Source: Trichaptum fuscoviolaceum (taxonomy: Eukaryota; Basidiomycota; Agaricomycetes; Hymenochaetales; Trichaptaceae). Taken from it: DNA of 64,000 nt. The DNA lies in assembly GCA_910574455.1 (NCBI GenBank), contig CAJSYZ010000005.1, positions 3,224,001-3,288,000 of the forward strand, given 5' to 3'. A model generated the notes under the pieces. The model saw only the letters and a program-made list of their open reading frames with translations, ran no database searches and was not told where the DNA came from. The translations under genes were made by a program, and so were the position numbers. Every line of letters begins with the position of its first letter. The stretch's first letter is position 1. Positions 45,859 through 58,076 of the stretch are shown here, piece after piece.

Positions 45859-48663
45859 TCCATGCCCCTTTGATGTGTACTCCAATCTGTATTCTGTTTC
45901 TTGTCCTTTGTATACCCACATCTACTCACCCTTTTTGTACTCTGTACGCTCTTCTAGCCTATCGCTCGCTACAATATGACGCTGCGGAGGACGTGATTTC
46001 TTACATAACGCCAAGAGTTTCTTTTATAAATTGGCCGCGAGAGTTCAATTAAATCGGAGGAATTATCAAGTTCAATGATCTTCATTCCAAGAAAGGCTAA
46101 CAAGAAAGGAATGCATTTGTCTCGCACTGTCTGGACATGCACTTGGTCATGCGTTTCGATCAGAGGTTGCCCGTTCAAGTGTTAGAATGAAAGAGGCTTT
46201 AAAGTACTTTATATGCTTCAGCTATAGCAGCCTGTCAACCGAGACATTTTGCAATCCTTGATAAATGTGAGCATCGCCAAGATTACCAAGATTCTCTCCA
46301 GTGTTACAGCTTGATAACCGCGTCCTTTCTGCATAACAGCTCCTTCCCTGCAATGGATTATCGTCCTCATTAGTTCTCGTCAAAAACAGAAGCCTGATTT
46401 TCATTATTTTATATGTTTGGCCTCTTCGCTTGGAATGTCATAATGGGTGAACGGGTGCTCGGTGATTAATGATAGAGGGAGAAACCAGATATGCAATAGT
46501 GCTTGCAATCTAAATAATTTCATCGTGAGCTCAAGGATGTTGCATATAGGACTATGTTACTATTTTGCTTACATACTATCACCCGCAGTGGAAACCCAAA
46601 ACCCTGTCGAGGGAGTGCCTCCTGCCAACGGAATTCATTTATGAACCTGTGGGCAGAACAAGAAGAACGAGAAAATCGAGATTCGGGAGAACGTCCCCCT
46701 GATATGATGCCTATGATCATCAGTGCGTAGGGAATGCAGGAACTGCTGAAATGGTCCATTTAAATACGATGACTATAGTAGAGGGAGTTTTATCACGATC
46801 AAAAGAAGGTGAAAGAGTCATTTGACGCGTTGGGTGCTTCTTCAGATCATTCGTGGCAAATGTACCCTATGGGTGGGAAAGGGGAAGTAAGATTCGTTGT
46901 ACATATCCACGAGGCTCCGAGTCTTTCGCCAATTGTGAGGTTACGGAGACTTGACGTCTAACGGGATTTTTCCAGTACAGTGGCCTTTAAGGTTCTATAC
47001 TGACGGAGCGTCCTTGAGCTTCAGTGCTTGCGGTGGAACGGCTTACTACTTGCGTTTACCGTCACTTTTGTTTGTTTACGAGCGCTTGCAATACTAAATG
47101 CATCATATCAGAAGTCGACTTAGATGGGGCTTCGATTATGCCGGTCGTTTGCAATTAGTTTATCCCATGTGCAAGTTTGAATACTAAACACAGAACAAAC
47201 GTTGATGTGAGCAAGTTTAGGAGAATAACAGCGCATACGAAGAAAGTTCCCGGCTTACTTAAAACAATTCATTCAACTGGTACCTATGCCAAGGATTGAC
47301 TCTGCATCAGATTCTGTGGACAAAGCGAGTGTAGGTTGGATGAATGCGATAGCAATGCTTAGGAGTCCGCGGGGTGCTGTCCCTGAGCCTGTGCTGAGCA
47401 TTGACTTCCGAGTCAAACGTGCTTGAACAAGAAAGATTATCCTGAGTCAGCGTCCGCTTGCAATACTTAAGTACCTATTGCGTGATGATAACAGAATTTA
47501 GAAGTCAGAGATCACAAGGGAGATGTGAAGGCAAACATGAATAAGGAATAAACCTGTTGAAAGACCATTCTGAAGATTATGTCTGACAAGCAGTAAACGA
47601 TGAGAGGGTAAAGACACACTGTAAGCCAAGACCAGAAGGGACAAGCGGCCGTCGATTGCGCAGCTCAGGGATGCATACGTGAAATCTTCCGATTGAAAGA
47701 TCCCCAAACCATAGAGGAGATAAGAAGCGTCACACATCGGTGGACAAGAGGTCAAATCCCGACAACAGGCGAAACTTCACCTGATGAAGGACGTTTCATC
47801 CTAATAGGATCTGACTGGTCGGTTTTCTGGCGCCACAATGCTCAGGCCCGGGAGTACCATGGGCTTCTATAGACCATCCCTTTCCTTGCTATTAACTATC
47901 TAGTGCTGTGTAGGACGTCAGTTAACGTTATTGTCCATCTCGCACGCTCCCAAGCCAAGCGATTGTATACAAACCTTCGTCACATCTTTGGTGTGCCTCG
48001 GGTAGCAGACTCTTCAAGTGAGCACAGAGCCAAATCAAGCGTCAATCTTCCAACTTTACTCTGCCAAGCTTTTGAGTGTCCAGAAGGAGCCAAAGGCCGT
48101 GATCCGTTAAAAATGTCCTCCTCTTGTTTGCTTCCCAAGACTTTCAGGAAGTTGAAGAGTAAGACGAATGCCTTCGAGTACGATCTTTAACTAATTCAAA
48201 ACTTCCAAAGTCATGTGTATACCATTCGAACCTTTAGGCTAAGAACAACCTTGCTCCGACGTATCTTGTTCTCTTGGCATAGAGAGACTCTGAGACCAGT
48301 GGTCACTTCGCTTAGGCTGGTGAGAAGGTCGCATTATGAATTCTTGTTTTTTATATGTCGGCTATTCGCAAGCGGTCAAAACATAATAGAAGGGACAGCC
48401 ATGCTTGAAGAGTTAGGGAAAGGAAGAGTCGGGTTGAAAGGAACAAAAACGTTGATCTTCATCATATATATTACATAAGCTGACTCATCTTCAGTTTAAC
48501 CTTGACCTGAACTTTCTAGAATCAGCTATAATAGCAAACTAAACGAACTTAAATTAATGTGACTCAGCAATTGCCAATTATTTCTTACTTACAGACGCCC
48601 ATGTTCAAGTTGTAGCGCCAACAATCTAACTCTTCTTCGAACAACCACATTCATCCTGAAGAA
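45859..48663. other. Gene-poor region
   Basis: About 2.8 kb. Only short frames occur, such as 47903-48190 (+) and 47498-47755 (-), with no family resemblance or splice-supported extension. Nothing is called. Confidence 0.4.
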
Positions 48664-49584
48664 ATGGCATCTCATTTGGTGAGTATCATTCCTTTACTCA
48701 TTTCCATATAACCTTGTTAACTGCTTTCTCTTTAGGCTAATATCTTTGGTACAGAACAAGATCGTGTAAACTGCTCGTTCTATTACAAAGTAAAGTGCCC
48801 CTCCTATCTGCAGAAAAAGCAAACTTGCTGATAGACAAATAGATTGGTGCATGTCGGCACGGAGACCGATGCTCTAGGAAACACATTAGGCCTCCGTTTT
48901 CTCAAACAATTCTGCTGCCGAATGTCTACCATAATCCCGCGCATGACCCGGTGTGCAAGTTGAACGAAAAGGAACTTCAGGAAGGATTTGATGCAGTTTA
49001 CGAGGATTTATATTGTGAACTTGCGAAGTTTGGCCACTTAATGGAACTGCATGTGAGTATCTTATCTGTATAGCGCTGCCGAGGAAGTACTTACAGTCGT
49101 TATGATAGGTCTGTGACAATGTCGGGGACCATTTGATCGGGAATGTTTATGCTCGATATGAGTGGGAAAGCGAAGCTCAAGCAGCAGTAGATAATCTCAA
49201 TGATCGCTGGTATGCGGGTACGTCTAAGTTCTCCGCATCCCTGACCCCATAACACTTCTTGCTAACACCTTGTCAGGTCGACCGCTATACGCCGAGCTAT
49301 CTCCGGTGACGGACTTTAGAGAAGCATGCTGCAGACAAAACGAGAACGGCGAATGCAATCGTGGAGGTTTTTGCAACTTTATGCACCTCCGGTTGGCGTC
49401 GAAGGAATTGGTTCGTGAACTCCGACACGGTCAACAATTGGAGCGAAGGTTGAACCCCCAAAAGAATCAAGGGGGTGCTGGAGGGTGGGAGCCTGGTAAG
49501 AGGGAAGCTGGGCGCGGTCGCAGTGCCAGCCCAGCGAAGAGGGGTGGGAGAGATGCTGGTGAAGATCGCTGGACTCGAAAGTGA
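48664..49584 (+). CDS. U2AF1: Splicing factor U2AF small subunit (U2AF35)
   Basis: U2AF35 recognises the AG at 3' splice sites and recruits U2 snRNP in partnership with U2AF65. Spliced exons give [57 protein letters not shown], a U2AF-homology (UHM) RRM region with [40 protein letters not shown] and [19 protein letters not shown], then [20 protein letters not shown] and FMHL. Both CCCH zinc fingers are complete (C-x7-C-x5-C-x3-H in each, e.g. [19 protein letters not shown]). The C-terminus is Gly/Arg-rich with an RS-like remnant ([13 protein letters not shown]). Total length is about 235 residues, the same as animal U2AF35. The first coding exon is only 15 bases (MASHL), as in other fungi. 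No defect is seen. Confidence 0.96.
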
Positions 49585-52379
49585 GTAAACGCTGGTTTCT
49601 ACTAGCTGACGGGCAGATAACCAATCTATTCGAGATAGAAAGTAATGGCCACACATTTGTTTCCGCTTATTAGTTTTTATTCTCCTTTTGCTTGTATTTA
49701 GCCAGTGTCATCTGGAATTTGTTGTCTTCAGTTAATCTACTAGCAAATTGATGTATACATATCTAATGCTAGACCCCGCGGAACCGCTGCAGAAGGCTTC
49801 TCCCTCTTTCGAGTAAAATTCAGAAGTACCATAGTCGGGTGGCTTGGCAAGTCTTGCCTATTATTCTTTTGCTTCAGCAACCTTACAAGATTGACTGCAT
49901 GAATTTACATATCGTATTGTGACTTGCGAAAACAGACCCATTCCATCCAATGTGAAAGTTTAGTCTGGCCAGATTAACAGGAAGATAATCCGCTATCACT
50001 AGAATACATATATACATCACTAAGCAAGATACAGAAGTGCGGAAGTTCAAATTTTGTTATGTTTATCTGCGACTCGGGTTGGCAAAGATAACAAACGAAA
50101 TGGTAACCTAGGCGTGCACAAGCTTCCTGGCGTAGATGGGCCTCATTGTTCCATAGAATATGACGAATGGTATCCTGTGTGACCTACGGACTTCCGTCCC
50201 ATGTACTCGGAATCATAGATATATATCGTAAGAAACTTATCCGAGTGCTGAGTATCCGGTTCCCAGAAATCTCTGCTTCGCGAAAGCATTCGATTTCACG
50301 AGACTTGTTTGCTCGCTTCGGCGACAGGCGGACGTTGTGACATGGGACAGATTATTGTTAGACGAGCCATCCACGACATTCGCCACGTCTTCCATCAGCA
50401 AGGAGGGTAGGCCATTGTACAACAAACCTGGTGCACCGGGCAAAGCAATGAACCGTCAGATGATTGCTGGCGCACATGGAAAGAAGGTCCTGTCCTACCT
50501 GTCAACAAAGGGTCGCAAGAGCTTCCCTGATAGAGAGAGGCTGTTCACTCTCGCGAACGTCTCCACGTAAATCAATTTTGGTGTCTTCAATCCAAAGAAC
50601 TGATCGGTCCGGTAAGTGGGCTTGACACCAGATATCCATGGGACCGCTCACCTTGCCCACGTATGACGCAATGCACAAAACGAAGCACGTTCCTGGACCA
50701 TTCAATAATAGAGCATCGGAAAATGACCTGGAGTCGAGGAGGGGTGCCCGGAAAATGTGATAACAGCAGGCGACGAGTGACCGGAGTGCGGTGGGCGGCG
50801 TTGTTAGGAGTGATTGGTGTACACGACGCGCCCGGGGTATTACCAAGATATCATATGAGCCTGAGCTTCCAGAAGTCTGTCGTGTTTGATTTCAGCAAGA
50901 TGTCAGTCCTCTGTGCCACCAATTCGTACATACACCGCTGAGAAGCTTCTGCTCCAGATCTCGAGCTTTTTGAGAGCTTAGTACGTCTCCTTCGGACACT
51001 ATGTACAGCCGAGGCCTGTATCTCGAGAAGTCTAAAGTAGAGACGAGAGCTAGTGACTCTGTCGTATGTCCGCCTAAGAACCGCAATATGAACATGGTTC
51101 ATGGGTTAAAAGAGAATACTAACCAGAACCAAGAAAGACGGCCAAACTACAACTTTCTCCTTTAAACCGATGGCTTGTTTTAGATCTTCCGCTGTATTTG
51201 GGTATAATACTGTATACCCTCCAGGAGATACACGCGAGAATGATGACCAGGCATAAAATGTAGATTGAGTGCATCATGCGAGTCCAACGAAAACGGGTAA
51301 TATAACGGAGGGAGGATGTGATGCCATTGCCACGTGGACCATGATGATGATTGTCCCTTCTAAATGTAGATCTGGCACAGAATTCGAAGCAATCGCTCGA
51401 GATTTTCAAATGTTTCGCAACAGTCGAATATCACTTAAAATTGAACAGTCTTCTCAATCTAATATTCGAAGTTTACTAGTATAGCTCGATGTCTGCCCCG
51501 ACGTACACAAAGCTCGTCATCTGAGAATACCGAGAAATTTGGAACAGAAGGTAAACCTACGGAACAGCTTCGAGCTTCGATTATATTCAGGCTTTCAACC
51601 TATACACTTGAAGCAGACCATGCTGAATAATTGTATTCCGAGGAGTCACAGAAGACAAGAGTCATTGATATCATAATGTAGGATGGCATAAAATTATACC
51701 ATGAACGACTGAGATTTGGGCCCCTGCCATCCCGACACCCTTGTTTCCAGACTTTTGAGCCGCATGCCCCCATAGAGCCTTTCTTCTTTCTTCCCATGGA
51801 TTTGGCCGATACATACTTGTGTGTCACATGTACCGAATGGAATGTGCGGAAGACGATCCCAAAGGATATACGAAGGTGACACTAAGCATAGGCTTGAAGT
51901 TGCCTCCCTGTAACTTGAATCGCGCACGGTGAAGACCAACGACGACGACAATAATAGGCACAACAAGGCTTCCTCCCGGGAATATGTTTTGACGAGCCTT
52001 TCTCCCTTTCAGTTGTTATTGATCAGAAGTATTTGGTCGCAGATTAGAACACCCCGAACATCAAGAAGTCGACGAGAGATTGGACTCTTGCAGATTTAGC
52101 GTGGGTGACGCCCTATCGGGCCGATATTCGAAGTTGATAGATGGGTGCTGGGGGACTTTAGACATTTTCGAATGGCTGACCTCTCCTGGAAGACCTGTGA
52201 GCCCGGCGTGTAATGGACAACCAACATATCATGGTCACTGTAGCGCTACTGGCCACACAGCCGGTGAGAATGTTCGATCCATATCATAGGCAAACCAATT
52301 TCGTCCCACATGAATGGTGCCGACGAACGCATTTGTTGACACGCATTCTAACCCCAAGAGGATGACCACAAGAAAGCGC
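49585..52379. other. Gene-poor region with a possible eroded minus-strand coding segment
   Basis: About 2.8 kb. The minus strand around 50502-50846 has a 114-codon frame, and further protein-like stretches (e.g. RANKSREIECFREAEISGNR near 50280) lie downstream in changing frames. No family is recognised. The pattern suggests an old degenerate gene or mobile element, but it is weak. Confidence 0.3.
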
Positions 52380-53958
52380 TCATTTCGAAGATACATCAGG
52401 AGATGCAACGCTCGAACTTCGTTCCTTTTGCGTCCCTACGGGTCCACCCGATGATAGACTAGGATCGATGACAGACGTATTCGCATCCACCGTCGAGTTT
52501 TGCGCCGATGAGCCGACACGAAATACGCTCTGTCCCGTTGCTTGGTTATTTGGAGTTGCACTGCTCATTTGTACGAGGGTGGTTAGCAGTACCGCAAGAC
52601 CGCTCATTTGTGGCGGTTGTAGGCGTGCTGCATTGATTTCGAGGCTCAACATGCTTCCGTTGTTCGTGGACCCCAGAAGGACCGCCGCAGGCTGTGGTTC
52701 ATCGGAAGGCGGAAGCGCAGCTTTAGGCACGGGGAGAATCCCGAGCGCTTGTAGGGCAGGAAGAGACGTTACTGGCATTGTGAGCGGTATGCATACGCGT
52801 GTGGAAACCGGGGTCGGAGTAGCTTGCGAATTCGTTGTTGATGTAGTGGGTGAAGCACTCGTACTCGGTTGTGTTGTTTGAGTGGCACTGACGTTTGCAG
52901 AAGAAGCGGCTTGAACTGAATAGTTACCAGAAGTATACGAGCCAGGAACGTAGGACTGGCCATAGGGATACGTGTACGAATTGTAGTACTGAGAAAAGCT
53001 TGTGGTAGGAGTCGTAGTGAACGTGGGATTGGACGAGGCGTAGAAAGACGAAGATGAGGGTGGCTGAGTGGCTGAAGCTTGCCGATTTGCGTTCATTTTC
53101 GCTGCTCGTTGCGCTCGCAGGAGCTTGTCGAGCTCCGAGCGCGCAGTCGACAGCTCCTGGTCCATTTCCGATGTAGTCGCATGATCCGCTTCTAGCACCA
53201 GACGCTCCAGAGCAACGGCTTGTCCACTTGGAGTTGATCTCTGGAAAAAAAATCAACAATCTTTCCGTGCAAATACGTGAGCTCATAATGACACACACCT
53301 TGCCCGCCTGCATCCTAGTGCGTCTCATTCGTTCTTCTAACGCTCTGTATCTTCTGTAGCACTCGATAGCGAACTTCGTATCTAAAATGGATTTCGTAAG
53401 CATGCACCGAGTTGAAAGGAGTTCTGCACACCTCTAATTTCCTCTCTAAGAACATCTTCCTCTGTCATTTTCGTCTTTCCCTTCAAACCACGCAAAGAGT
53501 TCAGATCTTGACCTGGATTCTGAAACACATGATAAGGAAGAAGACGGTTGACAACATCTACTTCATCTTCAAACGGAGTATCTGCATCCGGATACAAAGC
53601 GAGGATCTGGTCCGTTTCTAAGCTCAATGCAATGCTAGTAGGAATCAGAAACACAAACGAAAGCGAATCAGTTACGCACTCACGCAGTCGCTGTTCGCCG
53701 GCTGATCTCCTCTTCCTCTTTATTCAGCTTTCTCCTTTTCCTCGATCCATCTGTGACTGCCGACTTTGAAGATGCAGCACGTTGTGGTTTTGACGATGAG
53801 GCTCTTTCAGCTCGAGTTGATGTTGTCGAAGCTGGGATGGACTTTGATGGCGTACCCCCGAGTTTTTCAGAGAAAGTTTGGGGTGTTTGGAGCTGCTGAA
53901 CTCTCCAAGCAAACACAGGCTGTACTTGTGACTGTTCAGAAGGGCTGTTGCTCGACAT
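52380..53958 (-). CDS. GLTSCR1-domain protein (probable SWI/SNF-associated subunit)
   Basis: Start at 53958 (MSSNSPSEQSQVQPVFAWRV). Exon 1 encodes a Ser/Thr-rich segment with a basic patch (DGSRKRRKLNKEEEEI) and joins IALSLETDQILALYPDADTP across GTGAGT..TACTAG. The next part, FEDEVDVVNRLLPYHVFQNP, is the hallmark of the GLTSCR1/BICRA conserved region, which anchors these proteins in non-canonical BAF complexes in animals. Further exons read EEDVLREEIR|DTKFAIECYR, RYRALEERMRRTRMQAGK and RSTPSGQAVALERLVLEADH, a coiled region. The last 230 residues are Ser/Thr/Gln/Tyr-rich (for example YYNSYTYPYGQSYVPGSY) and end at 52380. The domain call rests on the LLPYHVFQ motif and the surrounding charged helices. 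Membership of a remodelling complex in fungi is inference from the animal family. Confidence 0.82.
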
Positions 53959-55409
53959 GCTTCCCTTTTGCCTTCACTTTTGTTGAATCGTCAGACCGAA
54001 GTTGTCGTGGGAAATGACGAAGATACGGTTCTATAGAACCTCAAGTTTACGTCAGCCCTTAAATTCCAATAATGAAGCTGGTAATTTCTGAAGTATGGCC
54101 CACTGTGTGGGCTAGAAATAGATGAAGAACGTCAGCGACAAACGTGAGAGGCCACCTATAGTCAAAGTGAAGAGAGATAGTCCAATTTATAATCGACCCC
54201 ATACTTCTTCACTCCGGAAGCAAATTTTGTGCCTAAGGTAGTGAATGTCTTATGTGTAATATATCAACTGGAATTATCTACAGTCTAGACTCTAGAGTGT
54301 ATAGAGTCAATATAGGTGAACGAAGCAGAGTTCCGACAAAGGTGCAAATTGACTCTGGCAAGGCTCGAACTCAGGCCACAGGTGTTGTCAAGCGTGGGAA
54401 CCTCGAACTTGAAGCTTTCAAGTTGGCACTGCCATTGATACTTCCGAGGTTCGACGCCGATCATGATTCATCGGGTATCAACCGCACTTCAAGTTATCAT
54501 TCACCGGGCCGAGCAGACTAGTAGCAGTCGTGGAAAAGTGAATACTTCAAATCACACGCATGTTTTACCTGTTCCACATTGAAGAGAGTATGGCAGGCCC
54601 TCTAATGTCCAGTGAAGGATCGTCATCAGTCAATCTCTTCGCTGGGAATCTGGGATGCAACTAGTGGCTCACGCACGCGATGGAAAAGAGGTCTACAAAA
54701 GGACGTTGGAGTGAACTGCACAGGACGAAATAGCGTCACAAGTCGAATAATTCGTAGTTGTGCGGTGCAGCTATTCAGGGTATCGGGTTCACCTGATAGT
54801 GAACTATGTTCGGAGTCGGCGTCTATGAGAAAGTATGGCGAGAGAAATAAAGGACCGTCTTCGCCATTCACGACTTTCCCCGGAGCTCCTTCAACTGTAT
54901 CAGGGGTGACCCGTTTCTTTCTTCGTAAGTTCTCTTTCCCGTTGGAATACTGCGCATCAGGGGAAGTCTATGATTTATAAAACAATCCACAGCATAAGAG
55001 GCTTCAAACACCACCAATGGCATTCAGGCGCAGGTTCCTACTCCCGTAAAGCTCCGCTTTCCTGACAACATATTGGCTCTCGTTATAGAAAGTAACTGCT
55101 GCGCACTCTACGTTGGTATCGGTCTTTCAACTTCCTGCTTCTGCGGAATCAAATTGATATGGAAGCGAGTCTACTGCGGATCGACCATTGTATTCTACAC
55201 TGTCGCTTTTCACGTTCGCTCGGGGAAAAAGCTCTGTCGGCAATACAACTTTGCGCTTAAATTTGCTGCGCAAATCTTTAGGTAAGGATTGGCGTTTGAC
55301 GTTTGGCGAACCTTAGTCCGCATTCTGTGGATTTTAGAGCAGTTTAAAGATGATACGGATCTGGCACCCTCAAGCCGAAGCACACAGCTCTTAGACACTC
55401 TCGTTTATC
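53959..55409. other. Divergent intergenic region (GLTSCR1 gene / FAD oxidase copy 2)
   Basis: About 1.45 kb. The minus strand at about 54915-54626 carries a roughly 95-codon open stretch (RVTPDTVEGAPGKVVNGEDG then PLFLSPYFLIDADSEHSSLS) that looks protein-like but is unrecognised. A glance for tRNA-like arms near 54350 found no foldable tRNA. Confidence 0.35.
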
Positions 55410-57569
55410 ATGCGTTCACTTCTCCCAATAGTCCGCCTTTCCTTCCTTGCTGTCGTTTTTGTCTCACCATCCTTCGCAAAAAACAGCCAACGATGCAGGA
55501 ATCTTCCTGGAGACCCAGGATTCCCATCCCAAGCCGAATGGGACAAACTCAACGCTACTATCGATGGGAGGCTTGTCACCGTGGTCCCCTCTGCCGAGTT
55601 CTGCCACGAGCTCCCTGCGGGAAGTTGTTCTTCGCAGCAGTGGGCGAGCACGCTTTTTAGGACGAGCGTCCCAGGTGCCATGGTTAATGTGCGTTTAGGG
55701 GTTCTTATTACCCTCAATGATGATAACTGATGACACACCTTCCCTCCAGTATAATTGGGAACAGGTGCAGAGCATCTTTGAGAAGTAAACTGATTCGCTG
55801 TGCTTAATTCGGTTGTCAGGATTATCTTTCAAATCCCCCCTCGCTTTGCCTACAAAATGGCACAACATGCGGTCAAGGAAATGTACCCGTTTTCGCTGTT
55901 AATGCTACCGAAGCGCAACATATTCAGGTTAGTGATAATTTTATCCTCCCACCCCTTCAATCGCTGATGGTGTTTAACCAGGCCGGTGTTATCTTCGCCG
56001 CTCAACACAAACTCAAAGTCGCGGTCAAGGCATCGGGCCACGATTTCTTAGGCCGTTCCACTGCCAAAGGGTCTCTTCTTCTTTGGACCCATGGCCTTAG
56101 AAATGTTTCATTCTCCGATATCTTCGTTGTGAACGGCACGGACTTTGGGAGCGTTTTTACTGTCGGCAGTGGCCTTCCGCTAAATCTACTCTATGAAGAG
56201 GCTAAGGGAGCCGATAAATTTGTTGTTGGTGGAAGTACTGCGACCGTTGTTCTAGCCGGGGGCTACGTCCAAGGTGCAGGTCATTCTGCCTTCTCCCCGG
56301 TATTTGGGCTCGCGGCGGATAATACACTAGGTAAGTTTTTCGTCCTGAGGATCCGCTGTTCGAGCAAGCTAATGTTCGCGAAGAGTTTCAGGTCGTCATC
56401 GCGAATGGCACTTTGGTGACCGCAAATGCGGTAGAAAATCCTGAATGTAATATTCTGAACTATGGATGCTTAAGTAAACACTAATTTATTGAAAATAGTA
56501 TTCTGGGCGCTTCGCGGTGGAGGGGGTGGTAGTTGGGGAGTGGTCATATCGGCAACCGTCCGTACATTTCCGATCTTCAATGCTACATCCCATAGCGTCA
56601 ATATCATCGCATCTACGAACGAAACGACTGCCGATCTCATGACTCTCCATGCTCGCCATATCTTCGACTGGGATGATGTACGCGCGGGGCAGTATTTTAC
56701 GTTGTACAACAACTATGTGGACCCGTCAGTTGATGGTAATTTGCTCACACTTGTCACCTACTTTGCAAACAAAACTGGAGACGAGGCGAAGCTTCTCGTG
56801 AAGCCATTTCTGGACGAAGCGAGGAGTATGAACTTCAGTGTTCTACCGGAAACTACTTCGACAGGGCTTGCAAATGACTTACTGTTTAAGGCCGATGCGT
56901 CCTTTGGTGTCAATCTTATCTTGGGGTCGAGGCTGATCCCTGCTCATGCATATAGAGACACCCCTGAGACAATTGGTCAAGCTGTAAAGGAATTGTTTGA
57001 GAAAGGCGCTCCAGAGTGAGTTGTTCTAATTATTATGTTGGCACTCATTTATACTATGTAACTCGCTTTCTAGGCTATTGGGTAATTTGCTTGCTGGAGG
57101 TAAGTTTGGGAACCTGAGATTCTGATCATAGTATTAATAATACCTCAAGGCAAAGTTTCGGAGAATGCAGACATCGCGTCCGCGGTGACCCCGAAGTGGC
57201 GCACAGCAAAGACTCATGTAAGCTCTTTTAGTATAAGTGTACTTCTCTTTCTATAACTGACTGGACCTACAGCTTGTTGTCGCACAAGGATGGCTCGATA
57301 GTGCTAAATCCGCCACAGTTGAGGCAGCCAAGGCACAACTGACAAACGAATGAGTGCCCATCCTTGCACAAATGACTGGTGAAACCGATAGTGGTGCCTA
57401 TTTGAACGAGGCGGATGTCCGGGAACCGAATTTCCAGCAGACTTTCTTTAGCACGAATTATCCTCGACTTTTGAAGGTCAAAAAGAATTACGACCCAAAT
57501 GACCTTTTCATAGTAGGTGCCGGCGTCGGAAGTGAGAACTGGGATGCGGCCGGTCTTTGTCGGCTTTAG
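55410..57569 (+). pseudogene. Secreted FAD-linked oxidase, berberine-bridge-like (copy 2, premature stop)
   Basis: A close paralogue of the minus-strand gene at 10423-12591, with the same exon plan. The ATG at 55410 begins MRSLLPIVRLSFLAVVFVSP, a signal peptide, then CRNLPGDPGFPSQAEWDKLN. The FAD domain is intact across introns: VKASGHDFLGRSTAKG, GGYVQGAGHSAFSPVFGLAA, EFQVVIANGTLVTANAVENP and FWALRGGGGGSWGVVISAT. In the BBE domain the frame runs to KAQLTNE and meets TGA at 57351-57353, exactly where copy 1 has TGG (TNEWVPILA). After the stop the frame continues undamaged for 71 codons ([45 protein letters not shown]) to a natural stop at about 57569. The single base change would remove the conserved C-terminal substrate-side strand. 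It is either a young pseudogene, a truncated variant, or a base error. Transcription may persist. Confidence 0.85.
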
Positions 57570-58076
57570 AGGACATTCTTGGAAGGGCTGTCTTATCCCC
57601 TCCCCCTCTCTCGCAAGAATCGACGTTGCGATGTTATGGCAATTCAGCACATCTGAAAGGGGACGAATGGGGCAAAGAGTATCAAAGTTTCACGCACTTT
57701 GATACTACCGAAATTTTACTGTCGTTACGATGTTTAAAAATAGCACTTTCCTTAATAGTATTTGTTCTTGTTGCCCAAAATCTCTGATTTCGATCGTTTC
57801 CTATGCGAAAACCTGATACATACATATCTGAAGAAGAAGCGCAGAGTGAACAGCCAAGGCTAGGTAAGACAGAAAGGTTATTCTGACATCCTAAGTTCCA
57901 TTCGTTTGCGGAGACGAATAAGAAAAGTCAAATGACATAAGGTACTAGTACTATACGGGCGTGCAACCCATTTCCATTATTAGCCCCGGCTGCCTGGGCG
58001 GACTGCGGTCCCCGCTCTCTCCCTTAGTAACTTTCCTCATCTCATCCCTCTCCCATCATCGCCAACGACGTCAACG
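57570..58076. other. Intergenic region upstream of the GH79 gene
   Basis: Spacer between tandem plus-strand genes, with a pyrimidine-rich stretch just before the ATG at 58077 (CTCTCCCATCATCGCC). Confidence 0.45.

Noticed and set aside
47498..48480. Short frames of 85-95 codons on both strands
   Set aside because: No family resemblance, no codon-biased pattern and no splice extensions.
54330..54480. tRNA-like TTCGA segment on the minus strand
   Set aside because: No acceptor stem or D arm pairs up; the T-arm-like sequence is isolated.
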